64,000 nucleotides of DNA from Myxocyprinus asiaticus (lineage: Eukaryota; Chordata; Actinopteri; Cypriniformes; Catostomidae). Below the pieces are notes generated by a model. That model did no database searches. It saw only the letters and a list, made by a program, of their open reading frames with translations, and was not told the origin of the DNA. Position 1 is the stretch's first letter, and each line of letters begins with the position of its first letter. The position numbers and the translations under genes are program-made. Shown piece by piece: positions 12,660 through 25,515 of this stretch. The DNA lies in assembly GCF_019703515.2 (NCBI RefSeq), contig NC_059347.1:23740501-23804500 (forward strand), in the 5' to 3' direction.

Positions 12660-12905
12660 AAATTAATAAAAAAAAACTAGGTTTAAACTGGTCAACTAGC
12701 CTGACAAAGCTGGTGTTCAGCTGGTCAAGGTGTTCTACCAGCATGCCCATGTTGGCAATTAGCTGATTTAGCTAGTATCCCAGCCTGACCAAGTGCCTAA
12801 AATCCCTCTGAAACCATCAAACCATACTACCCTAAATAGCCTAGTCAAGTTGGGAGATGAGCTAACCACACTGGGCTGGTTTAAGATGTTTTTCAGTAGG
12901 GGAGG
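12660..12905. repeat. Dispersed repeat rich in CTGGTC/GACCAG words
   Basis: Repeated short words such as 'gctggt', 'agcctgacca' and 'ctggtcaa' occur in both orientations, giving an internally repetitive, partly self-complementary block. Similar blocks are common in cyprinid genomes (from memory). No target duplication was seen. Confidence 0.5.
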
Positions 12906-14640
12906 GAGATGAAGGGATGAAGAATGAAGGTTTGGAGCAGGTTCCAGTAAAATAGGAAGCATTGGCTGAATGATTCTCTGGCAATTGTTTAACTGTATAA
13001 CAACAATCATTCCTGTTCTGTATTCATTGAAAGGCAGCTGCTTGAAGCCACCAGGAGGCTAGTGAAATCAAGCAGATCAGCGCTAACAGCTTGCGCTCCT
13101 CCCTCCTCCCTTACAGAGGCATTCTCCCACGAAATAAACCAGCATTACAACAGATTGATTTAAATGTCTGTGTATTTTCCTGCACCTCTGTGGCAGACTC
13201 AACAAAAGGGATGAGTTTACAATACCACCCCTTACATCCAAGTAATTTAGGGCAAGCCATGCATTCAGCAAAGTGCAGCAAAAGGCACCTGGCCTAACTC
13301 ATAAAAGAGCACATAGCCCCAGAAAGAGAAGGATTTACCTTGCAAAAATAAGTGGTAAGTAATTGAAACAGCACAGAACTGAGCTTTTGATAATGCTGTG
13401 GATACACTCTGTCATGTCATAATGGCTCTTGTCTCCTGAACCGCAAAACCATGTATGCTTAATGAAGAAAAAACAGCTCCACATGAAACAGCACATCTCC
13501 ATCTTCTGAAGGCAATATTGCAATCATAAAGCATGCTCGCAAATAAGAAATAAGATTTACACAGTTCGGGCTACTGCATGCTAAGGAGGTTAACTGCTGT
13601 GTTTCTTGACAACCCAAAAGGTGGCTCCATCTAATAAGGGTGGCTTTATGGTCTTTCTCTCAAGATGACTGCGTTTCAGTGGCAGCACCAAAATGTGTTG
13701 TTTATAAGGCAGTGTGCTGAATATGCAATGAAAGCTAAATAAATAAATAATAAAAAAAACTGTGTAATTCTCCTTATGCAGACAATAAAAGCAGTGAATT
13801 TGAAAACCACATGTGCTTTTTAAGGGGACTGCATAATTAAAATGTTTAAAAGTCCTGTTGCTGGGGTTAGTGCTACAGTTAGTACAACATTTCATCCGTA
13901 TCATTATTACTCATAACAATTGTAACCCTATAAATATGACCTCCCTGTAATGTTATAGCAAGCACTGTTAAATAATGTTTATATAAGCGATATAAACAAA
14001 GACAGCACATTCATAAAAAGTTGGTAGTGTAAATGGACTGTGTGCAATGAATTAGAAGAATAGAAATATGGACTCTTTTCTTGGTTCACATGGTTCTTTT
14101 GTGCATAAACTGCGTCCTTGTTGAATGTCAGGCATATTTCTATGACAGTGACACACTACTTTTATATGCATGGAAAATGTGGTTCAGGGTTTGAATTTAG
14201 GCTCCGTTAAAATTATACAGAATGTAAGTATTACTATATTAATCATTTCAATCAAGTGTTACAAATCATGGCTAGTAGTAACAGTAATTTGTTTGACCTT
14301 CCAGGTTAGGCTGTGGCTTGAGGGATCTTTTTTTTATTATTTATCTTTTTCACACACTTCTACCAGTCGATTTTAAAAATTAAATTCATTTATTGAAACA
14401 TGAAAAACTTAAACCAACAATATTTCTAATTTCAAATTACACTTCAAACTAAATTAAAAATATTATCAAAATAATGAAGTGATGCAAAAATCTTATAAAA
14501 CAACCTCCCCAAATAAAAAAAAAAAAACTTTTACCCTCTCCAACTTCTTTCACCCTTTTTCAGTGATTTTAAAATCACTTCAACAACAGGTGGAAAATTA
14601 CTAATCTAATTTAGATCATAAATACAATTGTAAATATAAA
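12906..14640. other. Unannotated sequence
   Basis: No recognisable gene or element. The stretch near 13010-13200 is more GC-rich than its neighbours, but nothing in it is diagnostic. Confidence 0.5.
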
Positions 14641-14641
14641 C

Positions 14642-14672
<31 letters not shown>

Positions 14673-14683
14673 CAACAACAAAA
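14642..14683. repeat. (AAT)n/(AAC)n compound microsatellite
   Basis: Nine AAT-type units followed by four AAC-type units. Confidence 0.9.
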
Positions 14684-14919
14684 CTAGAAAAATAAACCAC
14701 GACCCCTAAACATTTTAACACAAATCTCATAAATGTTTGTTCCATAAAATGGCTCCAACAGTGATTGTCAGAGACATAATCTGATGTTTCACTATATTTT
14801 CAGAGTTTGGACATGAACTTCATTAACACCTGCTGGTGGAATCTCCAAACTGCAAATGTAGTAACTAAATTTAGACTCTGAAAACACACATGGTTCTGAA
14901 AGATCTTAGCGCAATGACC

Positions 14920-15140
14920 TAGATCTCAGGAAATTAGCAAATTGCGCTTTGCCACTTCATTAGGATACAATAAACCCACAGTTTGCAAGCGCACAACCCA
15001 CAGATAGCGCAAACCACTGCCACTTGTGCTTTGCGCTGGCATGAAAATTGCACTTAGAATTAGCGCTCTCACCAAAATTAGATAAGACATTGTACACGGT
15101 AGTTGCGTGTGGTGCTGCGCAAACCACTGCCACAAATAGA
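14920..15140. repeat. Probable dispersed repeat with GCGC-rich words
   Basis: The block repeats 'gcgcaaaccactgccac' (15007 and 15117) and holds several 'ttgcgct' and 'gcgctt' words, unlike the surrounding A+T-rich DNA. It looks like a MITE fragment. No termini were defined. From 15141 to 15838 nothing else is recognised apart from a (TTTA)n tract near 15343. Confidence 0.4.
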
Positions 15141-16602
15141 GCCTACACTCTTTCCTCTGATATATGTGTAATTAAATGGCCTCTTATCTTTTCAACATAA
15201 TGTATTTTCATGTTATAAATTATCTGCACTAATTATTTAGTGACACTATCTGTAATGTAGCTGTTTTCCCTGTGATACCCTTTTTGTGCAAGTAGGAGCT
15301 GACCACAAAAATTCACTTTCCTGAAAAATAGGTTAACATGTGTATTTATTTATTTATTTATTTTTCAAACCAATAGTAGACAACAGGGAGTGTTGGGGAA
15401 AACTGTTTGGCTAATAATCCTATTAATACATCTCTTGTCCATGTAACATTTATTTTCCTGCTAATCTCCCACTCAGGCCTCCCCTCTCTCTCTCTCCTCT
15501 TGTCCTTTGGCTAACCCCGGCCCACATACTCTTTTCTCTAAGCTGAGAGAAATTCAGATAGATACCAAATATAATGGTCATTGCAGGTTTCATAACAAGC
15601 TTCTTGATGGTGTGATCAAGGGTTGTTTAGCTTGAATGACCACATCAGCCATTTCTTGAGCTGAGGGCAAGATCATACCAAACAGGAGAAAGCCGGATGG
15701 GAATGTTTACAGTATGATTCTGTGAAATGCTATCAATACTTGACCTTTCTGCAATTATATGACTACTATGTTTCAGGCCAAATAGTTGAAGAAAAAGTTT
15801 AAAAGGAGTTACATTTTGGTCTGTTCTCCCCCAATACCCATTGGATCACTTCAGAAGATATGGAGCTAGATATGTGACAAAACAACATGGCGCCGATCAC
15901 AGCGAAGTTTATCTTTGGGAGAAACGCCAACAAAACTACATCTGGTAAGAAACTAAATTACGTTTTTTACATTGAAACCTGTTTGAGTCATAAGATTAGA
16001 GTCTCTAGTTTCATCTGCTATGCCATTTTTAAAACTTGATTTAATTACCGTGAAACGCCGCACTGTTAAATACAATGGCCACTATAGTGGACAATAGCGC
16101 TAGTTTTTCATTAAAAATCCAATATGTACTGTGCATTTTCTCATTGAGAAAAAAAAGTTTTGCTTTCAGAAGCTTTATATGAAGTTAGGATACAAATAAG
16201 TTACATTTCAAACTGTTCTCAGACCAGTGCAGACAGACAGCACACAGGAGGTTAAGTCATTCACTAAATAGGGAACAAGGGAGCATTCCTATGCAGCCGA
16301 GTGCATTCACTCCTAACATCCGACCAAAAGTTAAATTTCAGGCTGCAGATGATGTCTGGACCACTCAACATGTTTGACAGACATGGGACAATGGTAATCA
16401 GTACATAGATTCAGAATTTATAATGCTAAATTTTATTTTAACATAGTTGGCAGTGATTGGATGATGCTGGCCATTACTTCTATCAGAATTAACCTTACAA
16501 AAATTGAGAGTTCACTTCAAATTGTCCATTGTTGCCAAAGGTTTGATGGAGATTCACCACTACCGGTGAAGAGCTGCAACATTCTGGCAAACATATGCGG
16601 TG

Positions 16603-16772
16603 AAAAACTTGCACGCTTACTGTTCCAACAATAATTTTAATCCAAAACCATGTGGTTAACATTTCGACTCATATAATGTTCTGAAGAAGAATTGTTATAC
16701 GAGTCGAAACGTTAACCACATGGTTTTGGATTACAATTATTGTTGGGGCAGTAAGTGTGCGAGTTTTTTTGT
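16603..16772. repeat. Near-perfect palindrome, arms about 78 bp
   Basis: The left arm (about 16603-16680) and the right arm (about 16690-16772) are inverted copies. Both contain CCAAAACCATGTGGTTAAC and a TTTCGACTC block, with only scattered mismatches, and the central loop is about 10 bases. It could extrude as a cruciform in DNA or fold as a long hairpin in RNA. No coding content. It is likely a fold-back element or the inverted end of a retroelement. Confidence 0.88.
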
Positions 16773-16999
16773 TTTTGATAGTATAGTTTTTTTGACTCTG
16801 CACCTTAAAAAGTTTGTTTTTGGTGTGCTTGTGTTCTTACAAATGCTGTAAACATTTGCAGCGAATCACAAGCTCATTTGTATGTGAAAATAATGAGTGT
16901 CAAATTTGTGGCAAGTTGTCAGCTGATTTCTGATTGGTAAAATGCTTCAGCACTAGCTATCACTTGTTTGTTTGACAGTGCAAAGAGAGAACATTGTAC

Positions 17000-17115
17000 C
17001 ATTAAAGTCAAATCAAGTCAAATAATTTTTATTTGAATAGTTTTTTATTTGTGATTTTCCCAATACACATTGTTCCAAAGCAGCTTTACATAAAATCAGC
17101 TGTAATCTCTGTAAC
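17000..17115 (-). mobile_element. 3' tail of an L2-type LINE, inverted fragment
   Basis: 'aagtcaaatcaagtcaaat' followed by 'ttttatttgaatag' and 'acattgttccaaagcagctt' is the reverse complement of the L2 3' end seen at 26940-26999 ('tctgcttggaaacgatgtg', 'caaataaaaatgacttgac'). Only the last part of the element is present, as is usual for 5'-truncated LINE insertions. Confidence 0.75.
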
Positions 17116-17566
17116 ATCCTAAAAACATGAATAACCAACACTCCTGGACACATAATAAACAATTTGATAATTAATAAATAAATAAATAAATCTGACTTTC
17201 TATAACTTGGTATTCTTTACAGTTTCACAAATTATTCCCCCTTTCCACATATGAGGACATCAATATTTAGGAAAACTATTTGGTCTAAAAAAAAAAGAAG
17301 AAAAAAAAAAAAAAGCCTGTTTTATTAGGGGCTACTAGTTACAAATAAAAAAAGGAAATTAAAACTGCAAACAGAAGTCACGCTTCGGTCTCAGGAGGTT
17401 AAAACACTGGAGTCTTATGGATAACTTTTATGCTGCTTGTATGTGCTTTTTTGAGCTTCAAAGTTTTAATTACCATTCAGAAGGACCAGCAGAGCTGAGA
17501 TATTCACACATATCAGTTGGATGGCATGAGGGTGAGTAAATTACTCATTATTGTGTGAACTATTCC

Positions 17567-18659
17567 TTAAATGTTGTCACACTCATTGTGATCTTCATTG
17601 TTTTCTTGTGCCAGATAAATTATGTTCTAATTGCAGACATAATTATCCGTTATGTTGTTAAAAAAACTTTCTTCCTTAAAGACTTTTGTAACCAGCTTGT
17701 AGTGCAGCTAGCAACTGAAAGGGTAGCTTGTCTTTGGTTTAGGTACTTTAAGCTAAGACTTGTTTGTACTTTGGTAAGCTACAGTTTCAAAGTACTTTCC
17801 CCATTTCTGATACTCACTTACAAGCAGGACATGATGGGAGTTTTTCATAAGAGCTTACTGTACAGTAACTCATCTCTACAATATAACTACAGTAGATCGT
17901 CCGGATGTCTGGTTTGATGTCTGCATGGGCGATGAAGGCACCACAAACACATAATCCTAATGGAAATCCTTGTCATACATGTCCCAGTAATGGTTTATGG
18001 TTTGGACCATAAGCACCAATCCATATGCAGCACAGTCCTCCAAACACATAAACCAATCAGTTCCACAGCCAAATCCAAATGAATCAATTCCAAACCCTTC
18101 AGTGCCACAGGCACTCACTGTCATCCCACAGAGATAGAGCAGAAATAGAGTATTTTTACAAGCTTGGAGCACTTTATGGTGTGAAGATAGTCAAATGAAT
18201 GTGAATAGATGGGCCTTGAGTGAAGTGAAGATGAATTACACAGGATCTAGAATCTTCTTTACATTCTGAGAGGAAGAGGATGGCGGCTAGGTTTTCTAAG
18301 CTCCTCAGAGGATGTAGGGGAGATTCTAATGGAGAGGTGTGGACAATAAATGAAGCACATTAGCCAATCACAATCCCTGGTAAGGAGAAAAGGTATGTCC
18401 TTTTTTTTTTTTTTTTTTTTTTTTTTGCAGGCTTGGACTCCTTTGCTTGCACTTGAAATTGATAGTTTAATTTACTGTGCATGCAGTAAAAGTTTTTTTT
18501 TCCTTTTTTTTTTTCTCTCACGTCAGCAAAATATGTAGCCATGTCTATGACACTCTTCTTTGATATTAATCATCGTATTATCAACACATACGTAGTTCAT
18601 TGTGGAAATGTATAATCTGTGGCAAACATTCCTCAGTAGTTAATATTGTTTAGATTATT
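17567..18659. other. Unannotated sequence with poly-T tracts
   Basis: A T tract of about 27 bases starts near 18400. The open frames in this stretch, including 17555-17917, have no recognisable domain. Confidence 0.5.
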
Positions 18660-18945
18660 AAGAGGACAATTCACCCAAAGATGAAAATTCTGTCATCATT
18701 TACTCACTCTCATGTTGTTCCAAACTCCCGTGACTTTCTCTTTTCCATGGAACACAAAAAGGGATGTTTGGCAGAAAAAAATAAATAAACAAAATAAAAA
18801 ATAAAAAATAAAATATTGCAATAAAAGTGAATGGTCAGTCCCTAACAATCTGCATAACATTCATATGGGTCATACGGGTTTGGGACAACATGAGAGTTAG
18901 TAAATCATGACAGAATTTTAATTTTTAGGTGATCTATCCCTCTAA
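18660..18945. mobile_element. Fold-back MITE (Angel-like), complete copy
   Basis: The left arm (about 18660-18770) begins 'ggacaattcaccc' and runs through 'atgaaaattctgtcatcat' and 'catgttgttccaaac'. The right arm (about 18860-18945) carries the inverse: 'gtttgggacaacatgag', 'catgacagaatttt' and 'ggtgatctatcc'. The core is A-rich. The pair can form a long hairpin. Such short inverted-repeat elements have no genes. Related copies or parts lie at 1-64, 8474, 31670, 42981 and 61741. Confidence 0.85.

Positions 18946-21009
<2,064 letters not shown>

Positions 21010-21042
<33 letters not shown>
21010..21042. repeat. (CA)n microsatellite
   Basis: About 16 CA units followed by A/T-rich short repeats. 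Confidence 0.95.
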
Positions 21043-21044
<2 letters not shown>

Positions 21045-22560
21045 TAAATAAATAATAATAAAAAAATAATAATACGTTTCTGGCAAGTTGTGCCAGAGAT
21101 ACCACCTACAAGGATACACATTTCATCAATTCACATGATGATTCCACTTATAAAAGTGTCTATTATCAACGAGTAGGAGTCTGGTAGTAGGGAAATGACG
21201 CTTGAAAACATCCTTATTTCTGTCGGAGTGGATTTAGACTTGCATGTGGAAAAAAAAAAGCCTCAATAAAACCTTGACTTTACTGCTTATAACATTATCT
21301 AGCTTATGTGTATCATAAAAGGAGAGTAATTCATCTATAAAGAAAAAAACTCCAGAATAAGGAGAGCATATATCCTGTGTAACAATACCTTGCTGGGATA
21401 GATTAAACATGACAATATGATTTACAAAGTTCACCCGTAAATTACTGGAATATTTAATAGGTTGAATATTCACATAGGGGCAATGTTGAAGTCATTATCC
21501 AAAGAATGTCTGACATCAGGCGGAAGGGTCCTGCCACAGTGTCACAAAATGCACTGTATCATTCCTCTGTTAATAAAGCCATGGCTGGCAGTAGGGCTTC
21601 AGAGCACAGGCAAAGTTATGGAAAATATTTCTCTCCCAAGGACATGACACCAGATGTGCAAAGACTTATGGGAGCAATCATAGGTGGCCAAGGCTCGGGC
21701 TATGAGGCCTTATTAAGTTAGGCTGCAATCCAGCACCTTCAACTTATTAAGCTGTCAAGAGTTGCAATGATTAAAACCAAGGAAAGGTCATGAGCAGACC
21801 TTCGGCATTGTGCAAGGGCTGGTATATTCTTTAGTAGTGCCGGCCCTAATGAAGACATTTTACACTTGCAGGTGGGATTTGATGAAATGGCTCTTCAGCA
21901 AAAAGCTCATTCTCTCCTATTTTGTATGTCTGAGAGGACTGTGCAAATCTTCAAAAGTTTATCTTTTTTTTCCCCAGTTCACCTAATCGAAGGTGGAATA
22001 GTGAGAAATTCACTTATTCTAAAAGACAGGATGAATGAGAGAAGGAAAGAATGAGAGGCCTAAAAGAGAATCAAAATCGTTTCTTTTGCTCGGCAACTGG
22101 TCAACAGGGCCGCGGTAATAATTACCGGCTGGTTGTGCGAACAGAGAAACATTGAGCACAGGCAGAGCTGTCACCTAAATATCAGTCTGAGCGTTCTGCT
22201 GATGAAGGGATTTTAATGTCTGCTAGCTTCATGCCATCATCTGCCTACGGAGATTAAAGAAACAGCAATCCATGGAGAGTTTTATTGAGAGCTGTCACTA
22301 TTGTATGTCTCAATGCCCGTAGCCCAGACGCAAATGGCTTTCTGTGATATATTCACCTGCCAGGCAGGATGGTGTGCTGTGCAGAGTGGATTGCAGCTAT
22401 GTTGTGTTAACCCTTTCATATAACTGGGCCCTGCAGAGTATGCATCACACATATGTGTTTCTGCAACAGCCAATTACGTTACAAGCTGCCAGATTCAAAT
22501 CGGATTTTGCGGCGACACAGGCTGTGCTGGTCAAGTGTCTGTAATTTATATTTGTTCAAA
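21043..22560. other. Unannotated sequence, possibly conserved in part
   Basis: No gene recognised. The part at 22080-22400 has balanced base composition and no repeat signature, so it is a candidate conserved non-coding element. This is an impression that needs alignment to another fish. Confidence 0.4.
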
Positions 22561-22569
22561 CAGTTACTC

Positions 22570-23080
22570 ATACAGTCTTTTAAAACACAGAATACGTTTA
22601 TTATATATGCATACAGTACATCCAACTCATCACCAAAGTAGCACGATAAAAAGTTTACAGCTCTTATACACAGTCAATACATCAAACGCGATCTTCCTCT
22701 GATGCGTGCTGCCATTTGTTTGCATTAGTAGCGGTTGTCATTTGTCAAACAAACAGAGACTCAAAGAATCTTTTCAAGCCTAAATGTCACCAAAGTACCA
22801 CAGCATTACAGTTCACAGCTTGTATATGCACAGCCATCATATCTAAATGCAATATTCCCATGCATGCAGCCTTGTCTGCTGATTAGGTGAAGATGCAGAT
22901 TTCATTAACACAAATAGCAAATCAAACAGTCTTTTCAGTCATATAATACATTTGTTTTCTGAAACAGACAGCCAACTATCACAAAATCACCAAGTTTAAA
23001 ACTCGTATTCTCAAAGTGAAAACATGCTGATTGAGCGTGATTATATGATGCATGCAGCCAAGTCTAAAGTTATTAGCGCT
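22570..23080. repeat. Three degenerate tandem units of about 160-190 bp
   Basis: Units share an anchor at about 22629 ('catcaccaaagtagcac'), 22786 ('tgtcaccaaagtaccac') and 22977 ('tatcacaaaatcacc'). Each is followed by a 'gatgcgtgctgcc', 'catgcatgcagcc' or 'gatgcatgcagcc' block and a TTAG-containing end. Each unit also begins near an 'agtctttt' or 'gaatctttt' word. Identity between units is low, so the array is old. Confidence 0.65.
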
Positions 23081-23086
23081 TGTCTC

Positions 23087-23121
<35 letters not shown>

Positions 23122-23125
23122 CACG
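23087..23125. repeat. (CA)n microsatellite
   Basis: About 19 CA units with one AA interruption, joined to the dispersed repeat that follows. Confidence 0.95.
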
Positions 23126-23347
23126 TTGGTGCGGCTATCCTTATGAGGACTCTCCACAGACATAATGATTTTCATTCTGTACAAACTATAGATTCTATCC
23201 CCTAACCATACCCCTAAACCTAACCCTCACAAAACACTTTCTGCATTTTTACATTTTCAAAAAAACATTGTTTAGTATGTTTTTTAAGCAATTTGAATTA
23301 TGGGGACAATAGACACTAGAATTTAGACCCTACTCATGAGGTTAAAA
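23126..23347. repeat. Dispersed teleost repeat with CCTAACC-type core
   Basis: 'ttatgaggactctccacag' is followed by 'attctatcccctaaccat', 'cctaaacctaaccctcac' and 'attatggggaca'. This order, next to a CA tract, is a repeat I recall from many cyprinid loci. It encodes nothing. The class is not known to me. Confidence 0.5.
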
Positions 23348-23639
23348 GGGCAGTCTGCTGGTCTAAAGTTCGAAGGACATTGAACCAAGACTGCTATCCA
23401 GGCTCACACCAAATATATTGTCGTAAAACACAAAAAAGTGCTGCAGATTTCAGCAGAATTGGAACACCTGCTATTTATAAACTTCAACAATTGCCCAGAC
23501 CTTTTGCGAGTTTGTTTATTCAATAAACAAATAATTGATTATGCTTTCAGCTACCAATAAGATTTTGGAAATATTTTATTTTACCATGTTTAAATCTTCT
23601 CAAATTTAGCAGATATTCCCTTAAATGCCACAGCCACGC

Positions 23640-24372
23640 TAAAACATTTTCACATGAATACGCATTGATTTTGCTACATTTACGCCTCTTATTCACACTG
23701 GAGCTGCGTTTTCCTCCACTGGAAGTGGAGACTTCCAAAAATACTCTACATTACTGCATACTTTGGAAAACTATGACATTAGGAAACTGAAAACGTGTGT
23801 TCAACGATAAATGGATTAGTGTGGACGTGGCCAAAATCCTTTCTGTAAATGCAAGAAAAAATCTACAGATTTTGTCTGGGGCTACTGCTATCTATCGTAA
23901 AAAGACTTCTTTAAAACAAATGCCTTATTTAATCCAGACAAGATGTCAGTAATGACACCTTTACTTGACACTTTCCTACAATCCTTTTACTTCGACCACA
24001 TCCACACTAATGCGTTTTCGTTTGAAAATGCATTAATTTTGCTATGTTTATGCCTCTCATCCACACTGGAATGCTGTTTTCCTTCACTGAAAACAGAGAC
24101 TTCTGAAAAAGCTCTCTATGACAGCACACTTTGGAAAATTATAACTTCAGGAAACTGAAAACGAAGTGTTCAAATAAAAATTAATTCATGTGGACTGGGC
24201 CGAAATCAGCTCAGAAAATGCATAAACAAGTCTGTAGATTCCATCTGGGGCTACTGATATCTGTCGTAACAGGACTTCTTTAAAATAATGACTTATTTTA
24301 GTCCAGACAAGATATCAGTAATGTCACCTTTACTTTGTGACACTTTCTGTCATTCCTTTTACTTAGTCTGAC
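23640..24372. repeat. Diverged tandem duplication, period about 368 bp
   Basis: Anchor pairs keep a constant offset. 'ttttgctacatttacgcctc' at 23669 pairs with 'ttttgctatgtttatgcctc' at 24037, and 'tccagacaagatgtcagtaa' at 23933 pairs with 'tccagacaagatatcagtaa' at 24302. 'ggaaactgaaaacg' and 'tctggggctactg' also occur once in each unit. The 'cacactaatgcgttttcg' style suggests MITE origin. Confidence 0.85.
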
Positions 24373-25515
24373 CTCTCTAAAACAAGAACATAAACCAAGA
24401 AGCCACAAAGAGCAAAATCACACAAGATATAATATCTTTCAAAACTATCTCTGCGTTGAAGCTACTGTTTGGTGACACCATTGTAGGCGATTTCAGTAAT
24501 ATAGCTAGATATTGCTGAAACAGAATATGGAAAAAAGGAGGGTAGAGAGTGTGCCTGTCTCATTTCAAAGTGTGCCCTTGACATCTTTGTAGATTGGCTT
24601 TCTTCTTTCTCTCCTGCATTGCCCAGGACACTGCAACAGCTGCAAATTGCCAATGACATATATGCAAAATGGGGGTCATACAAAGTTCTCAGCCATTTTA
24701 TAAAGCAGACACATATACTGTGTCTGTTGGCTTGCTAGAGGTGGTATGTGACCTCTAAAAACTGCTTTCATATACTGAAATATATATTGAATAGCACACA
24801 TTGCTCTATCTCCAAATGAGAAATCCCATGTAGCAAGAACTCATTTAGCTGCTCTTGAGGCTAGTATCGCTGTCAAAGTTGAAATGAGAGCAAGCCAGCA
24901 AATGTGGTTTAGGGGCACACACAGTTTTTGTCTTACAAAAAGTATTTTATTTATTTTTTTTTTTTTTTGTTACATGAAATGTATAACTTTCCTTTAAGTA
25001 TGTCTCACTGTGAATGACCTGTTGTGAGAAATACTTAACTGAAGGGAAGGGAAAATGTTCCCTTCAGAACATTTTGCAAACAGCTGTAAACCAAAATGCT
25101 CAGTGCCCATGTATTGGTTAATGTTGTTTCATATTAAGGTTACAGTGACCTAACTACAAGCAGCGGGATCTACACAAACAGTCAAAGCCGCTGAGATGCC
25201 GCCTTCCTGAGGCTTCAAATGTCCTAATTACTCCTGTGTGCCTCACAGGTCAAGCCAAGCTTTCAGTACTAGCCTGGCACCATAAGAGTATTCTCCACTC
25301 CATTAGCTTGAGATTTCAATGCACAGGGCTAAATGTTACCACTCCTTAAATTCTCAGCCTCCGAGGATTCTGTGGCCTACATAAACGATTCAGCTTAGAG
25401 CTAAGCTGAGCCTTTTTGCTGTTGTTGGAAAATTCTATCAGATAACTGAACCAGAAAAGTTTTATTCAGATTGAGGGTAAGCAGAGAAATAGTAGTATTC
25501 CTGTGTTCCATTGTA
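24373..25515. other. Unannotated sequence
   Basis: No recognised gene or element. A T-rich run lies near 24949-24970. Confidence 0.5.

Larger units (their letters stand above)
15839..17566. mobile_element. Cypriniform MITE split by a 1.5-kb insertion
   Basis: A short piece at 15839-15866 ('cattggatcacttcagaag', 'atatgga') and a long piece at 17398-17566 ('cactggagtcttatgga', 'ttttatgctgc', 'gagcttcaaagtttt', 'ggatggcatgagggtgagt', 'gtgaactattccttaa') are adjacent in the common cyprinid repeat as I recall it. The terminal part matches the fold-back MITE family elsewhere in the window. The 15867-17397 sequence therefore looks inserted. It holds the palindrome at 16603-16772 and an inverted L2 tail. 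Exact insertion edges are uncertain. Confidence 0.5.

Noticed and set aside
16681..16710. Working hammerhead ribozyme
   Set aside because: Core words are present but stem I does not form convincingly and stem II has a mismatch, so activity is not claimed. It is kept only as a speculative finding.
23087..23125. CRISPR-like or other spaced repeat array
   Set aside because: The repeats in the window are microsatellites or degenerate tandems without unique spacers. The DNA is eukaryotic.
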